Both the position numbers and the translations under genes were made by a program. Positions 26,698 through 37,019 of a stretch of DNA of 64,000 nucleotides are shown piece after piece. Under the pieces are notes generated by a model. That model was not told where the DNA came from, searched no databases, and saw only the letters and a list, made by a program, of their open reading frames with translations. Source of the DNA: Undibacterium cyanobacteriorum (GTDB taxonomy: Bacteria; Pseudomonadota; Gammaproteobacteria; Burkholderiales; Burkholderiaceae_D). The DNA lies in contig NZ_CP133720.1 in the NCBI RefSeq assembly GCF_031326225.1, forward strand, positions 3,782,001-3,846,000, in the 5' to 3' direction. Numbering within the stretch: position 1 is the stretch's first letter; each line of letters opens with the position of its first letter.

Positions 26698-27912
26698 GTG
26701 TTGAACGCTGATAAGGACATTCGAAATTCACAGACCACTACGTCTGATCAACCCAAGCCCATAGAAATTCAAAACTGGGCTCTCTCCGCTTTTGCTGGTG
26801 CCGTCATGGCGATCTCGAAAGCAGAAACGCTACCGCAACTTTTGCGCGGGATTTGTGAGGCAATTACTACCAACACGCCATTCATGCTGGCGTGGATAGG
26901 ATTTGCCAATCAAGGCGAGACTAAATCAGTATCCGTACTTGGCAGTGCCGGCGCAGCCGAACTCTATCTCGAAGATGCCCATATCAATTGGGATGAAAAT
27001 TCTCCTTTTGGCCAAGGTCCCACCGGGAAATGCATGCGCGAGCATGCGCATTCAAATCCTATCCGATTCGATGATCGACGACCACTTTCAGCCCTGGCTG
27101 GAAAAAGCTTCACGCTTCGGCCTGCGCTCTAGTTTGTCGTTGCCTCTCAAGCATCCGGATGGTCGTGCGGCGTTGATGATTTATTCGAGTGAAGCCAATG
27201 CCTTTTCCGAGCACGTCCTACCTGTCTTCACCTCACTCGCAGTCGAAGTCTCGAATGGCATCGAAAACTGAATCTGTTAGCGCGACTCGAAAAAGAAAGA
27301 ATCGAGCATGCCGCCTCACAGAAGCAATTGGACGAGGCGCTCTATCAAACCATACGCGCCCTTTCTCTGACTTTAGAAAGTCGCGATCCCTACACAGCAG
27401 GCCATGAAGAGCGCGTGGCTAAACTCGCCTGTTCCATCGCTCAAGAACTTGGATGGGATGCATTTCGGATTCAAGGATTGCGCCTTGCTGCGCTCGTGCA
27501 CGACATTGGCAAGATCGCGGTTCCCAGTGAAATCCTGACGAAGCCATCGCGCTTAAGTCCCGCCGAAATGGCGCTGGTGCGCGAACATCCAGAAACGGGA
27601 TTCCGAATTCTGAAAGACATTCCCTTCCCCTGGCCGATCGCGCGGATTGTGCGCGAGCATCACGAGAAGTTAGATGGCTCCGGCTATCCTCAAGGCCTTC
27701 ATGGCGATGAGATACTCTAAGAGTCTCGCATCTTGGCGATTGCCGACATTATCGAATCCATGGCGTCATTCCGACCTTATCGTCCAGCTTTGGGCATCGA
27801 GGCGGCATTAAGCGAGATACGGCAAAACGCAGGCACTCAGTTAGATTTGCACATCGTCAGTATTTGCGAGGCTTTGTATGGGAAAACGCCTGAAGTGTTT
27901 GAACCGCACTAA
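26698..27912 (+). pseudogene. Broken GAF / HD-GYP protein
   Basis: The remains of a GAF plus HD-GYP phosphodiesterase (cyclic-di-GMP turnover). It opens at GTG 26,698 after AAAGGG. The GAF part runs in frame 1 to about 27,045, continues in frame 2 (IDDHFQPWLEKASRFGLRSS... TSLAVEVSNGIEN) to a TGA at 27,269-27,271, then returns to frame 1 (NLLARLEKERIEHAASQKQL) into an HD-GYP domain with HDIGK and HHEKLDGSGYP. A TAA at 27,718-27,720 replaces a Leu codon in DEIL-L-ESRILAIADI; the frame then stays open to 27,912 and ends the domain properly. Two frameshifts plus one nonsense codon make loss of function likely; sequencing error could explain a shift but hardly all three. Confidence 0.85.
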
Positions 27913-27997
27913 AAATTCTTGCGGGGTGAGATCGCAAACCGAGCTAGACTCGCCACACGATGATACAAAATCTGCACTCTTACACAATCACTCGCGC

Positions 27998-28023
27998 AAA
28001 AAAAAACCGAGCACAGCTCGGTT
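27998..28023. terminator. Stem-loop with A/T tracts after the HD-GYP pseudogene
   Basis: The stem ACCGAGC/GCTCGGT encloses ACA and is preceded on the plus strand by about ten A. Read leftwards it is a strong Rho-independent terminator; read rightwards it ends with only TTCT and is weaker. No leftward gene can be supported in 28,024-28,635, where I see nothing else. Confidence 0.65.
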
Positions 28024-28635
28024 CTAACAGGGGGTCCTATGACGGGTGATGCGGCGGCGACTAATTGGGAAATCGCGCTTACTCACCTACGTCAACGACA
28101 GGTCTCTCTGGCCTTACGGACGATCGGACCTTTGCGGTTTTTTATCTTGGTGTATCGATATTCACTTACACAATCTGCTTCACACAGTCTGCTACTACGA
28201 TCTCATTGAGTTTCCCACGCTGATCCTTGGGTTTGGTGGTCAATCAAACTCGCGGTTAATATATCAGCAACTCATTTCACCAGCCTGGTCAGCTTTTAAA
28301 CCTATGCAAGCTTCCACACGCTGATGTTCGAGAATATAAAGAAAGCCCCGATCGTCCTCAATCCACCGAAAGTATGATCAGACATTTGTGCTATCTCAAT
28401 ACCACTTCTGTACACTCCTATACGCATGCTTTTTACCCAGCCGAAATCGAGCAATACCACTAGTGCATAAAACAACAATTGCCGTGTGCCTTCCACAGAC
28501 GCGCTACAATTTTTTGATAGGGATAAAACCAGTCAGCGTTTACACTCTGGGGTCGCGCGGAATCAGAAAAAAAGCAAAGCGGCCGCTTCCATCAGTGTTA
28601 AAACAATAAGCACAACCAGAATAAACACTCTCAAC

Positions 28636-31600
28636 ATGTATCAGTTGCCATCGTCCACAATAAAAGTCGTTCTTGCGCGTTTGACTCAACGCGTGACTCG
28701 ACCTCGCTTTGTGGTTTCGCACAATGTAGTGCTGCGCCTGTTTCTGCAAGGCTTACGCGTGCTACCTTCGATGAGTTCTTTGCTGGTTAGTGCTTGGTTG
28801 CTGAGTGCTTTATTGGTGAGTGCAAACAGCGTCGCATCCGTTCAAGCGCATGACTTTCCTTTCATCGAACCGCGCTTTGAATTGATGCGCGATGCCGACA
28901 CCATCGATGACCAAATCATCACCGCCCTCGCCCAAGACAAGCGTGGCTTTTTATGGATCGGCACACAAGATGGTTTGGTTCGTTTTGATGGCTATCGCTA
29001 CCGCAAATTCACGCACGATTCAAAACGCGGCAGCTCGTTGTTAGCCAACTATGTGTACTCTCTGCACGCTGCCAGCGATGGTCGTATTTGGGTGGGTACA
29101 CGTAGCGATGGCGTGACGATTTTCAATCCGCAAACGGAAGAATTCGAACACCCCAAAGATCTCAGCAGTGGCATGGTGCGCGCTATGGCGGAAGATAGTC
29201 TTGGCGGCATGTGGATAGGTACGGAGCAAGGTTTGTACTATCGCGCTAAAGACAGCCAAGAAATTACGCTTGGCAACGCGAATACGATGGCGATGGGTCT
29301 GCGTGCCAATAGCGTCAGCAGCTTACTGATTGATAAAAATGGACGGCTGTGGGTCGGCAATGGACGCGGCTTGCAAACATTGAGCAAAGACGGCAAACGT
29401 TTCGAGACGGTGATTGCAGATAAAGACATCACTGCTTTACATCAAAGCGCTGATGGAAAAATTTGGGTCGGCAGCGGAAGCTTCGGTGCTGCATGGTTAC
29501 TGCCCAATGATGCGCGCACTGGAAATACAAACCCCACGCCTGTAGTGCATTGGGTCGCCAGCCATGAACTGAGTTCGATGTGGATTGCGGGCATCGCCGA
29601 AGGTCGCTCTGGCGAGATCTGGTTAGCGACTTACGGCGGTGGTTTAAATATCATTTCTGCTAATGATGGACGCGTCCTACAAACCATACGTATCGACAAT
29701 AGCGCCCCCGGTGGTTTGCTGTATGACGACTTAAAGCCTCTTCTACGCGATCGCACTGGTTGGTTATGGATAGGCACTTGGGGCGTGGGTCTCCAAAGAG
29801 TGAATACCAATAACACCGCCATTCGCACGCTCAAACACAGTGCCCATCGCAATACCGGATTAAGCTATCCCGACGTCTCCAGCATTCTCGAATTGCAAGA
29901 TGGACGTCTGTTGGTCGGAACAAGTGGCAACGGTATCGATATCATTGATCGCCAGCGTGGCTTGATTGGTGGCTATCGCGCTGGCCGCAATGATCGCAAT
30001 GGCAAAGAGAAACAAGACAGCCGCAACAACCTCGCCGAAGAAAGTAGCCTCTTACCCGATCGCGTCATTCCAGCGCTTGCACAAACCGCCGATGGTGGCC
30101 TATGGGTCGGAACCCAAGAAGCGGGATTGGTGCGCATGCGCCCCGGCTCCAAAGTGTGGGAGCGGATCGGTGGTCTACCCGATCCACAAGTACGACGATT
30201 GCTAGCGGCGAGCGACGGCAGCGTGTGGATTGGTACCGATCATGGTGTAGCACGTTGGCAAAGCGGTAGCAACGTCGAGTTAATCACCGACGAATACGGC
30301 AAGGCTCTGACCGTAACAGTATTTGCTATTGCAGAAGATCGACAAAAGCGCGTATGGCTCGGTAGCGATCAAGGGCTATGGGTACTGGAGCTTGGTCACC
30401 GAGGCATGCGTCGCGTACAAAGTGACGCGACTCAGCCATTCGGATTGGTGTCTGACTATATCCAAGGCTTGTTGCTCGACCGACTGGGGCAACTATGGGT
30501 CAACACAGACAAAGGTTTGCACCGACTTCAAAACTGGGATGGACGTCTGGCGCAATTTGATTACATCAGCGGGCTCTTAAACCTGCCAGACAAAAACCTC
30601 GGCAGCAATTTACTGGAAGACCAACATGGCCGCATTTGGACTGAAGACGCGGTGATTGATTTGGAACGCATGCGTGTCCAATTCTTAGGTAGTGCTGACG
30701 GCGTCGATGCCCACACAAGTTGGAATGGTTCCTTCGCAAAGACGCGCGATGGAGTTCTACTGTTTGGCGGCACCAAAGGTATCGCTATTATTCAGCCACA
30801 ACGCTTTGCGTTCGATAACCCACAGTCCGTGACATTGACGACTTCGAATACCACCATTCCTATCGCTGTCGCGGAGTTAAAAATAAACGGTCAGATTGTA
30901 GCACCAGGCGTGTTAGCGCATCTAAGTATGAGTGAATATCCGGGCCAAGCCAACCAAGATCGCCCCAGCTTAATCTTGACACCAAAACAGCGCGACTTCT
31001 CGATTGAATTTACAGCACTCGACTTTAGTGATCCGAAAAAAACACGCTATCAATATCGCCTTGACGGTTACGATAAAGAATGGATAGAAACCGATGCCGA
31101 CCATCGCAGCGCCTCTTATACGAGCTTGTGGCCGAGCTTATACCATCTTGAAGTACGAGCCAGCAGTCGTCATGGCGAATGGCAAGAGCAAAGCCTACAC
31201 ATCCCGATTCGGGTCTTACCAGCGTGGTGGCAAACGTGGTGGTTTGTGGGACTGCTACTCTTCATTCTCGCAGGCTTCGCGGTGCAACTTTTGCGTTGGC
31301 GCGAACAACGCTTACAAGAACAAGCCAAACGTTTGCAAACTTTGATCGACGCCAGCACCGCCGATATTTTAAACATTAGTCACATCGGTCGCGAGCTCAC
31401 TGCTACACTCGATACCGAGCAAGCTTTCGATCGCGTCCATCGGCACATCACCGCCAAACTGCAAACAGACGTGTTCTACATCGCCATTATTGACGACGAT
31501 AATGCCTGTTTGAATTTGGTCCACAAATACGAGAGCAATCGACGCCAGCGTGATCTCAAAGTTCAGCTGAGTGAACTCCATCATCCCGCCGTATGGTGTG

Positions 31601-32763
31601 TACAGATTCAAGAAGACGTGATCACAAGCGCGCGGCACGAGCTAGCCAATTACTTGGGTGATATGGCGAAAACAGTCAACGACAGTGCTGGCGTGCCGAC
31701 CCAAACCATGGTGTTCCTACCGCTGTTTGCCGGTGACAAAGTGATCGGTTGCTTAAGTGTACAAAGCAAGCAAGTCAATGCTTACAGCAAAGAGCAGCTC
31801 GATCTCTTACGCATCTTGGCCAGCTATGCGGCGATCGCTTTATCGAACTCAATTGCGCACAACAAACTGGCCAAATCGAATGAAGAACTAGCCGACGCTT
31901 TGCACGACCTGAAGACGGCGCAAGCCAAGTTAATTCAAGTAGAACGCCAACAGATCTCGCTCGACTTACACGACAATCTTTCGCAAACGATGACCGGCAT
32001 TCTGCTGCAACTCGACACCGCCCGTGCTGTGTTATCGCAGAACGAGCCTAAGCCCTTGGTGATCAGTGCGCAAACGCCACCGATGGGCAGCATCGGCGGG
32101 GTGCCTGTGCCATCACCATCTTCATCACCATCTTCATCACCATCTTCATCGCCACCATCATCACCATCAAGCACTGCAGCAAATGATATGCCCGCTCAGG
32201 CCGACGATACCTTCCCACTCTCGTCCGATGGTAAAGAAAGCAAAGACGTGAGCCAGAGCAGCTTGGCCTACCTTGACCGAGCCATTGAGTTGGCACGCGA
32301 CGGTATTGCTCAAACGCGCTACATGCTGAAGCAATTGCGTTCCAAGCAAACCACTACAGCACCCGTTGATATTCTCACCACCTTACGGCGCGATTTGAGC
32401 CGTTTAACGACAGGCACCCCAATTCGCATCAAGATAGAGCAAAGTGGACATCCCATTCCTTTGCGACCCAAGGTAGAATCTGCTGTATTGAACGTGGCAC
32501 AGCAAGGCGTCACGAATGCCCTACGCCATAGTGGCGCCAAGACCATCCGCGTCATGATCGCGTTCCAGAATGATCATGTGGTGTTAACCATCCGCGATGA
32601 TGGTTGTGGTTTTGATGTGCATTCGCCGAGTTTTAACCCAGGCATCGGTTTATTTGGTATGCGCCAACGCGTGACTTCTTTGGCGGGAAAATTCCATCTC
32701 GCTACCAGCCCCGGCAAGGGCACCAAAGTCACCGCCAGCATTCCATTCTTAGAGGAAGAGTAA
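28636..32763 (+). CDS. Beta-propeller (two-component Reg_prop) sensor histidine kinase
   Basis: About 1,375 residues. After an N-terminal signal or anchor (LLVSAWLLSALLVSANSVAS) come many WIGT/WVGS-type propeller blades (about 80-760; RGFLWIGTQDGLVRFDGYRY), a Y_Y_Y domain, a membrane helix at about 862-885 (WWFVGLLLFILAGFAVQLL), a coiled stretch, a GAF domain (about 910-1070), a HisKA_3 domain with the phospho-accepting His near 1112 (LDLHDNLSQT), and a HATPase (GVTNALRHSG, IRDDGCGFDV, GLFGMRQRV). A Ser/Pro-rich insertion splits HisKA_3. Periplasmic ligand sensing is inferred. The start is uncertain: GTG 28,486, ATG 28,636 and ATG 28,770 are all in frame. Its stop overlaps the start of its response regulator. 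Confidence 0.9.
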   Translation: MYQLPSSTIKVVLARLTQRVTRPRFVVSHNVVLRLFLQGLRVLPSMSSLLVSAWLLSALLVSANSVASVQAHDFPFIEPRFELMRDADTIDDQIITALAQDKRGFLWIGTQDGLVRFDGYRYRKFTHDSKRGSSLLANYVYSLHAASDGRIWVGTRSDGVTIFNPQTEEFEHPKDLSSGMVRAMAEDSLGGMWIGTEQGLYYRAKDSQEITLGNANTMAMGLRANSVSSLLIDKNGRLWVGNGRGLQTLSKDGKRFETVIADKDITALHQSADGKIWVGSGSFGAAWLLPNDARTGNTNPTPVVHWVASHELSSMWIAGIAEGRSGEIWLATYGGGLNIISANDGRVLQTIRIDNSAPGGLLYDDLKPLLRDRTGWLWIGTWGVGLQRVNTNNTAIRTLKHSAHRNTGLSYPDVSSILELQDGRLLVGTSGNGIDIIDRQRGLIGGYRAGRNDRNGKEKQDSRNNLAEESSLLPDRVIPALAQTADGGLWVGTQEAGLVRMRPGSKVWERIGGLPDPQVRRLLAASDGSVWIGTDHGVARWQSGSNVELITDEYGKALTVTVFAIAEDRQKRVWLGSDQGLWVLELGHRGMRRVQSDATQPFGLVSDYIQGLLLDRLGQLWVNTDKGLHRLQNWDGRLAQFDYISGLLNLPDKNLGSNLLEDQHGRIWTEDAVIDLERMRVQFLGSADGVDAHTSWNGSFAKTRDGVLLFGGTKGIAIIQPQRFAFDNPQSVTLTTSNTTIPIAVAELKINGQIVAPGVLAHLSMSEYPGQANQDRPSLILTPKQRDFSIEFTALDFSDPKKTRYQYRLDGYDKEWIETDADHRSASYTSLWPSLYHLEVRASSRHGEWQEQSLHIPIRVLPAWWQTWWFVGLLLFILAGFAVQLLRWREQRLQEQAKRLQTLIDASTADILNISHIGRELTATLDTEQAFDRVHRHITAKLQTDVFYIAIIDDDNACLNLVHKYESNRRQRDLKVQLSELHHPAVWCVQIQEDVITSARHELANYLGDMAKTVNDSAGVPTQTMVFLPLFAGDKVIGCLSVQSKQVNAYSKEQLDLLRILASYAAIALSNSIAHNKLAKSNEELADALHDLKTAQAKLIQVERQQISLDLHDNLSQTMTGILLQLDTARAVLSQNEPKPLVISAQTPPMGSIGGVPVPSPSSSPSSSPSSSPPSSPSSTAANDMPAQADDTFPLSSDGKESKDVSQSSLAYLDRAIELARDGIAQTRYMLKQLRSKQTTTAPVDILTTLRRDLSRLTTGTPIRIKIEQSGHPIPLRPKVESAVLNVAQQGVTNALRHSGAKTIRVMIAFQNDHVVLTIRDDGCGFDVHSPSFNPGIGLFGMRQRVTSLAGKFHLATSPGKGTKVTASIPFLEEE

Positions 32764-33422
32764 TGAGTGTAGAAGTCAGTAGTAGCAGTGTAAAAGTGAT
32801 CACAGTTTTCCTTGTCGACGATCATCCTGTCGTGCGCGAAGGCTTGCAAGCGCTGTTCAGCCAACACCCTGAATTCAAAGTGATCGGAGAAGCCGCCGAT
32901 GGCTTGAGTGCAGTCACCAAATTCCAAGAACTACAACCCCACGTCGCCATCATCGACTTACGCTTACCAGGTCAAAGTGGCATCGAAGCAATTCGTGCGA
33001 TCCGAGCACAAAATCCGAAAGCCGGCCTCATCGCCATCACCTCCTTCGACGGCGACGCCGATGCGCGCAATGCTTTATCAGCAGGCGCCAATGGCTTCTT
33101 ATTTAAAGGTTCACCGGGAGCAGAAATTCTTGACGCCGTGCGCGCCATTCACGGGGGTGGCAGCTGGATTACCGAAGAAACCGCCGCCCTCCTCAACGCT
33201 ACCGACGGCAGCGATCTCAGTCCACGCGAACAAGAAGTGCTCACCAAATTAGCCGAAGGCTTACGCAACCAGGAAATCGCCGACCAACTTGGCCTATCGC
33301 TCAGTACTGTCAAAACCCACGTCAACGCCATTCTCGACAAACTCGATGCAGTCGACCGCACGGAAGCAGTGGTCACCGCACTCAAGCGCGGCATTATTCA
33401 TTTGCCACAGCGGAAGTGGTGA
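32763..33422 (+). CDS. NarL/FixJ-type response regulator
   Basis: 219 residues. The receiver domain has the acidic pair D19-D20, phosphoacceptor D65 (VAIIDLRLPG) and K115 (GFLFKGSPG). The LuxR-type HTH at about 152-215 reads LSPREQEVLTKLAEGLRNQE then LSLSTVKTHVNAIL. The ATG overlaps the kinase stop (TAATG), so the two are translationally coupled and form one two-component system. Target genes are unknown. Confidence 0.95.
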   Translation: MSVEVSSSSVKVITVFLVDDHPVVREGLQALFSQHPEFKVIGEAADGLSAVTKFQELQPHVAIIDLRLPGQSGIEAIRAIRAQNPKAGLIAITSFDGDADARNALSAGANGFLFKGSPGAEILDAVRAIHGGGSWITEETAALLNATDGSDLSPREQEVLTKLAEGLRNQEIADQLGLSLSTVKTHVNAILDKLDAVDRTEAVVTALKRGIIHLPQRKW

Positions 33423-33469
33423 AGGCGCAGAACGAACACTCAACGGAATTCAGGGGAATTCAGCGGAAC

Positions 33470-34282
33470 TCAGCGAGGCTCTGAGGTTTGCGAATCGGAC
33501 TTGGCTTGTTCAATTGCACGACGCACATATGTCAGTAAAACATCGTCGTGAATAGCTGTATCTTCCAAAGGCAAGGTGTACTTACCATCGCCATTCACCT
33601 GCGCCACTTGCTTCTTAGATGACTTCTCAAAACTGACCGACTCAACGCCAATAGGGGCAAAAAAATACACGGCAACCGCCCTTGCCTCGCAAGGATTACC
33701 CGACGACATCAGCTTCACATAGGTGCTGAAGACCACCGAGACATCTTGCTTTTCAATTGCCCAACGCACCTGACATTCCAAACGCATATCCCCCATGCGC
33801 TTCGTATCTTCCGCTAAGTTCGCGCTTTTCACATAGGGCTTAATGTAGAACTGACCCTTAGGGCGATTCATAATCAAATCGTATTCATCATCATGCTTGA
33901 GTTCGAGTAGCGGTAATTGAAACTTACCAGAGGCGTCGATAGGAATCGGAATCGACTTCTCATCACTCGCCAAGCGCATCGTGACGCCCTCCGTCTTCAC
34001 ATTCCTATTTTTCGGTATCAAAATAAAATACAACTCGGAGTTTGGCGCCAACGCATGTTTTTCCTGATACGCCAGTAGCCCTTTCAACATTTGCGCATAG
34101 GAACGTAGCTCCGGGCCTTTGAACGAGCTAATCTCCACCCTGGATTCGCTATCGGTGCCGGTATTCCCTTGGGCTTGCGCGAGTGGGTGAAGTAGTGCGG
34201 CGCAGATACTCAATAGACCAAGCATTCCACGTGAATTTTTGTAAATCAAAGATGCTGAAGTTAGCCGAAAATGTAGGTTCAT
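33470..34282 (-). CDS. Exported protein of unknown function
   Basis: About 270 residues. The N terminus holds an export signal (GMLGLLSICAALLHPLAQAQ), after which the protein appears periplasmic with alternating beta segments (SELYFILIPKNRNVKTEGVT, FYIKPYVKSANLAEDTKRMG). There are two cysteines in the mature part (LECQVRW, GNPCEARAV). I do not recognise the family. The ATG at 34,282 is preferred over one seven codons upstream because GGCGACACT precedes it. It converges with the response regulator gene. Confidence 0.75.
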   Translation of the reverse strand: MNLHFRLTSASLIYKNSRGMLGLLSICAALLHPLAQAQGNTGTDSESRVEISSFKGPELRSYAQMLKGLLAYQEKHALAPNSELYFILIPKNRNVKTEGVTMRLASDEKSIPIPIDASGKFQLPLLELKHDDEYDLIMNRPKGQFYIKPYVKSANLAEDTKRMGDMRLECQVRWAIEKQDVSVVFSTYVKLMSSGNPCEARAVAVYFFAPIGVESVSFEKSSKKQVAQVNGDGKYTLPLEDTAIHDDVLLTYVRRAIEQAKSDSQTSEPR

Positions 34283-34449
34283 AGTGTCGCCATAGTTAAA
34301 CAATACGCTTTATTAAAAATTAACAATGCATATTGTATGCGTGAACCATGCATCACAGAACAAAATGATTGGAGATGGCTGTGGCGATCGCTGCGCAAAC
34401 CAAGAACGAGGGTCGTGGTTTCGGCTTTGAATGCTCCGTTGAATGTACC

Positions 34450-34885
34450 ATTCAAACCCATCCCCACCCTGGCCCTCCCCTTGAAAGGGAGGGGACTTGT
34501 TCGTTGTTCATCGAACTTCAGCGACTTGAATTCTTTCATCGCAGACCGAAAGACGCTGAATTCCGAGCGACGCGGGAATGACAGGGCTGACAAGCCCAAC
34601 AATTTACGTTTCGCCCCTCACAACGTTGGGCTTCGCTTTGCTCAGCCCAACCTACGAGCTGTTGCTCGGAAAAATTTGCCTGACATTTCAGTTCGCATGA
34701 TTCGACTCCTTCCCCTTCGAGGGGAAGGCTGGGATGGGGATGGGCTGATTCATGTTTTCATCAGCTTTCAACCCCTCCCTAGCCCTCCACTTGAAAGGGA
34801 GGGGATTACCGAGACGAAATCGGTGCTGTCGTAACGACAGAAACGTCCCCTCTCCCGCGCGCGGGAGAGGGTTAGGGTGAGGGTA
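34450..34885. repeat. Mixed intergenic repeat cluster (families B, E, A, B, F)
   Basis: In order: family B (34,457-34,505), family E (about 34,551-34,583), family A (34,584-34,656, first hairpin truncated), inverted B (about 34,711-34,750), a second B (about 34,771-34,808), then family F (CCCTCTCCCGCGCGCGGGAG then AGGGTTAGGGTGAGGG, about 34,847-34,885). This fills most of the gap between the exported protein and the CorC-type gene. Open frames across it are repeat-derived. Confidence 0.8.
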
Positions 34886-35151
34886 TCTGAGCCAATGCAA
34901 ACCTGCCTTAACCATGCACCTGAAAAATGGATTCCCACCTTCGCGGAAAGACGCAAAAGTGAACCCTTCCCTAGTCCCCATATTCCTGAGAAAGCTCACG
35001 CGTATCCAGCCCACTCAAATTATCCCTTCTCAACACGCCTTCAACACGCCCTCAACAAGGCGTCTATAATGCCAGCCATGCCAGCTAAATTCGCGTGGCT
35101 AAGCCTTGTCTCGACCGCCACCCCAATTTCACTTTCACTTGAGTAGGCAAC

Positions 35152-36465
35152 ATGGAAGTTTTTATTCTGATCGGTTTGATTGTCCTCAATGGCATCTTTG
35201 CGATGTCTGAAATTGCCTTAGTCACCGCACGCAAAGCGCGACTCATGAAACTGGCATCCGATGGCGACAAAGCCGCTGCGATGGCCTTAAAGCTCGGCGA
35301 AGATCCTACGAAATTTCTGTCCACCATACAGATCGGCATTACCTCAATCAGTATTCTGAACGGTATCGTCGGTGAAGCCATCTTCGCCGCACCTTTTTCC
35401 CAATGGTTACAGACCTTCCAAATTGAGGAGCGTACCGCGAACATTGGTGCTACTGCGGTGGTGGTCATCATCGTGACCTATGTCTCCATCGTGATTGGCG
35501 AGTTGGTGCCGAAACGCTTAGGACAAATCAGCCCTGAAGCTATCGCCCGCTTAGTCGCTTTGCCCATGCAGCTATTGGCCACCGTCACCCGTCCCTTTGT
35601 AGTGCTACTCACGGTATCAACCCATACTTTATTGCGTGTGATGGGTGTCAGCCAAGACAAACCGAATAGCGTCACCGAAGAAGAAATCCACGCCATGCTG
35701 GAAGAAGGATCGGAAGCGGGAGTTATCGAACAGCATCAGCATGCCATGGTGCGCAATGTGTTTAGACTCGATGATCGTCAACTAGGATCGCTGATGATTC
35801 CTCGTTCCGACCTAGTCTGCATCGATATCAAACTTCCCTTAGAAGAAAACCTGCGACGTTTAATCGAATCGGAACACTCTCGTTTTCCGGTATGCGATGG
35901 TGGCTTACATAACCTACTCGGCGTAATTCACGCCAAGCAGGCCCTAACCAGCGTCGCACTAGGCCAGGCGCCAGATTTTCGGGCCAACTTACATCCTTGC
36001 ATCTACGTGCCAGAAACTCTCACGGGCATGGAACTCTTAGAACAATTCCGCGCCAATCAAATGCAAATGGCTTTCGTCATCGACGAATATGGTGAAGTCG
36101 AGGGCATCATCACCCTACAAGATATTTTGGAAGCCGTAACAGGTGAATTTTCACCTCGTAACGCTGAAGATGCATGGGCTGTGCAAAGACACGATGGCTC
36201 ATGGTTACTCGACGGCGCCATCCCCATCCCCGAAATGAAAGACCGTCTCGAACTGAAACAAGTCCCCGAAGAAGACCGTGGACGCTACCATACCTTGAGC
36301 GGCATGATGATGCTGTTACTTGGCAAAGTCCCCGTCACAGGCGAACATGCCAACTGGGAAGGATGGCGCTTTGAAGTGGTCGACATGGACGCCAAACGCA
36401 TCGACAAAGTACTCGCTACACCAATTGTGGATGATGAAGAGGACGAGGCTCAGCAGGCTCAATAA
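35152..36465 (+). CDS. CNNM/CorC-HlyC family membrane protein
   Basis: 437 residues. The DUF21 (CNNM) membrane domain covers about 1-190, starting MEVFILIGLIVLNGIFAMSE and containing FLSTIQIGITSISILNGIVG and YVSIVIGELVPKRLG. Two CBS domains cover about 205-335 (MIPRSDLVCIDI, FVIDEYGEVEGIITLQDILE), followed by a CorC_HlyC domain (about 345-425; GRYHTLSGMMMLLLGKVP). This family is linked to Mg/Co efflux; 'hemolysin' names are historical. It stands alone between repeat clusters. Confidence 0.92.
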   Translation: MEVFILIGLIVLNGIFAMSEIALVTARKARLMKLASDGDKAAAMALKLGEDPTKFLSTIQIGITSISILNGIVGEAIFAAPFSQWLQTFQIEERTANIGATAVVVIIVTYVSIVIGELVPKRLGQISPEAIARLVALPMQLLATVTRPFVVLLTVSTHTLLRVMGVSQDKPNSVTEEEIHAMLEEGSEAGVIEQHQHAMVRNVFRLDDRQLGSLMIPRSDLVCIDIKLPLEENLRRLIESEHSRFPVCDGGLHNLLGVIHAKQALTSVALGQAPDFRANLHPCIYVPETLTGMELLEQFRANQMQMAFVIDEYGEVEGIITLQDILEAVTGEFSPRNAEDAWAVQRHDGSWLLDGAIPIPEMKDRLELKQVPEEDRGRYHTLSGMMMLLLGKVPVTGEHANWEGWRFEVVDMDAKRIDKVLATPIVDDEEDEAQQAQ

Positions 36466-36515
36466 CTAATCGATAAAGATCGAGGATACCGAGGTTCGTG
36501 ATTCCCACGAAAAAT

Positions 36516-36925
36516 CGTAGTTTGGGCTGACAAGCCCAACGATTCAAGTTACGCGCCTCACGACGTTGGGCTTCGCTTTGCTCAGCCCAACCTACGGCTG
36601 TTGCTCGGAATAATTTGCCTGACATATCAGTTCGAGTGATTCGCCTCCTTCCCCTTCAAGGGGAAGGCTGGGATGGGGATGGGTTGGTTCATGTTTTCAT
36701 CAATTTTTAACCCCATCTCCACCCTTGCCCTCCCCTTGAAAGGGAGGGGACTTGTTCGTTGTTTATCGGACTTTGGTGGCTTGAATTCTTTCATCGTTAA
36801 ACGAAAGACGCTGGATTCCCGCTTTCGCGGGAAAGACACATTGTAGGTTGGGCTGACAAGCCCAACGTCCTGTAGCCGCATTCCACCCACAACGTTGGGC
36901 TTCGCTCCGCTCAGCCCAAGCTACG
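36516..36925. repeat. Mixed intergenic repeat cluster (families A, B, E, A)
   Basis: Family A at 36,516-36,596, inverted B at about 36,650-36,690, B at about 36,709-36,752, family E at about 36,807-36,840 (ACGCTGGATTCCCGC, TTCGCGGGAAAGACA), and family A again at 36,843-36,925. The order mirrors the 34.45-34.75 kb cluster, including a shared stretch TGCTCGGA then TTTGCCTGACAT, which suggests the two clusters are copies. The remaining bases to 37,019 hold nothing recognised. Confidence 0.85.
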
Positions 36926-37019
36926 GGCTGTCGCTCCTGCGTAGGCAGGAGCCCAGTGGCGTTACCCCCCACAACCACCAAGCACATTTAATCAAAGCCA
37001 ACATCCTACAAACCCAACC

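Noticed and set aside
28302..28496. Minus-strand open frame of 64 codons upstream of the sensor kinase
   Set aside because: No ribosome-binding site or recognisable motif; the leftward terminator alone is not enough to support it.
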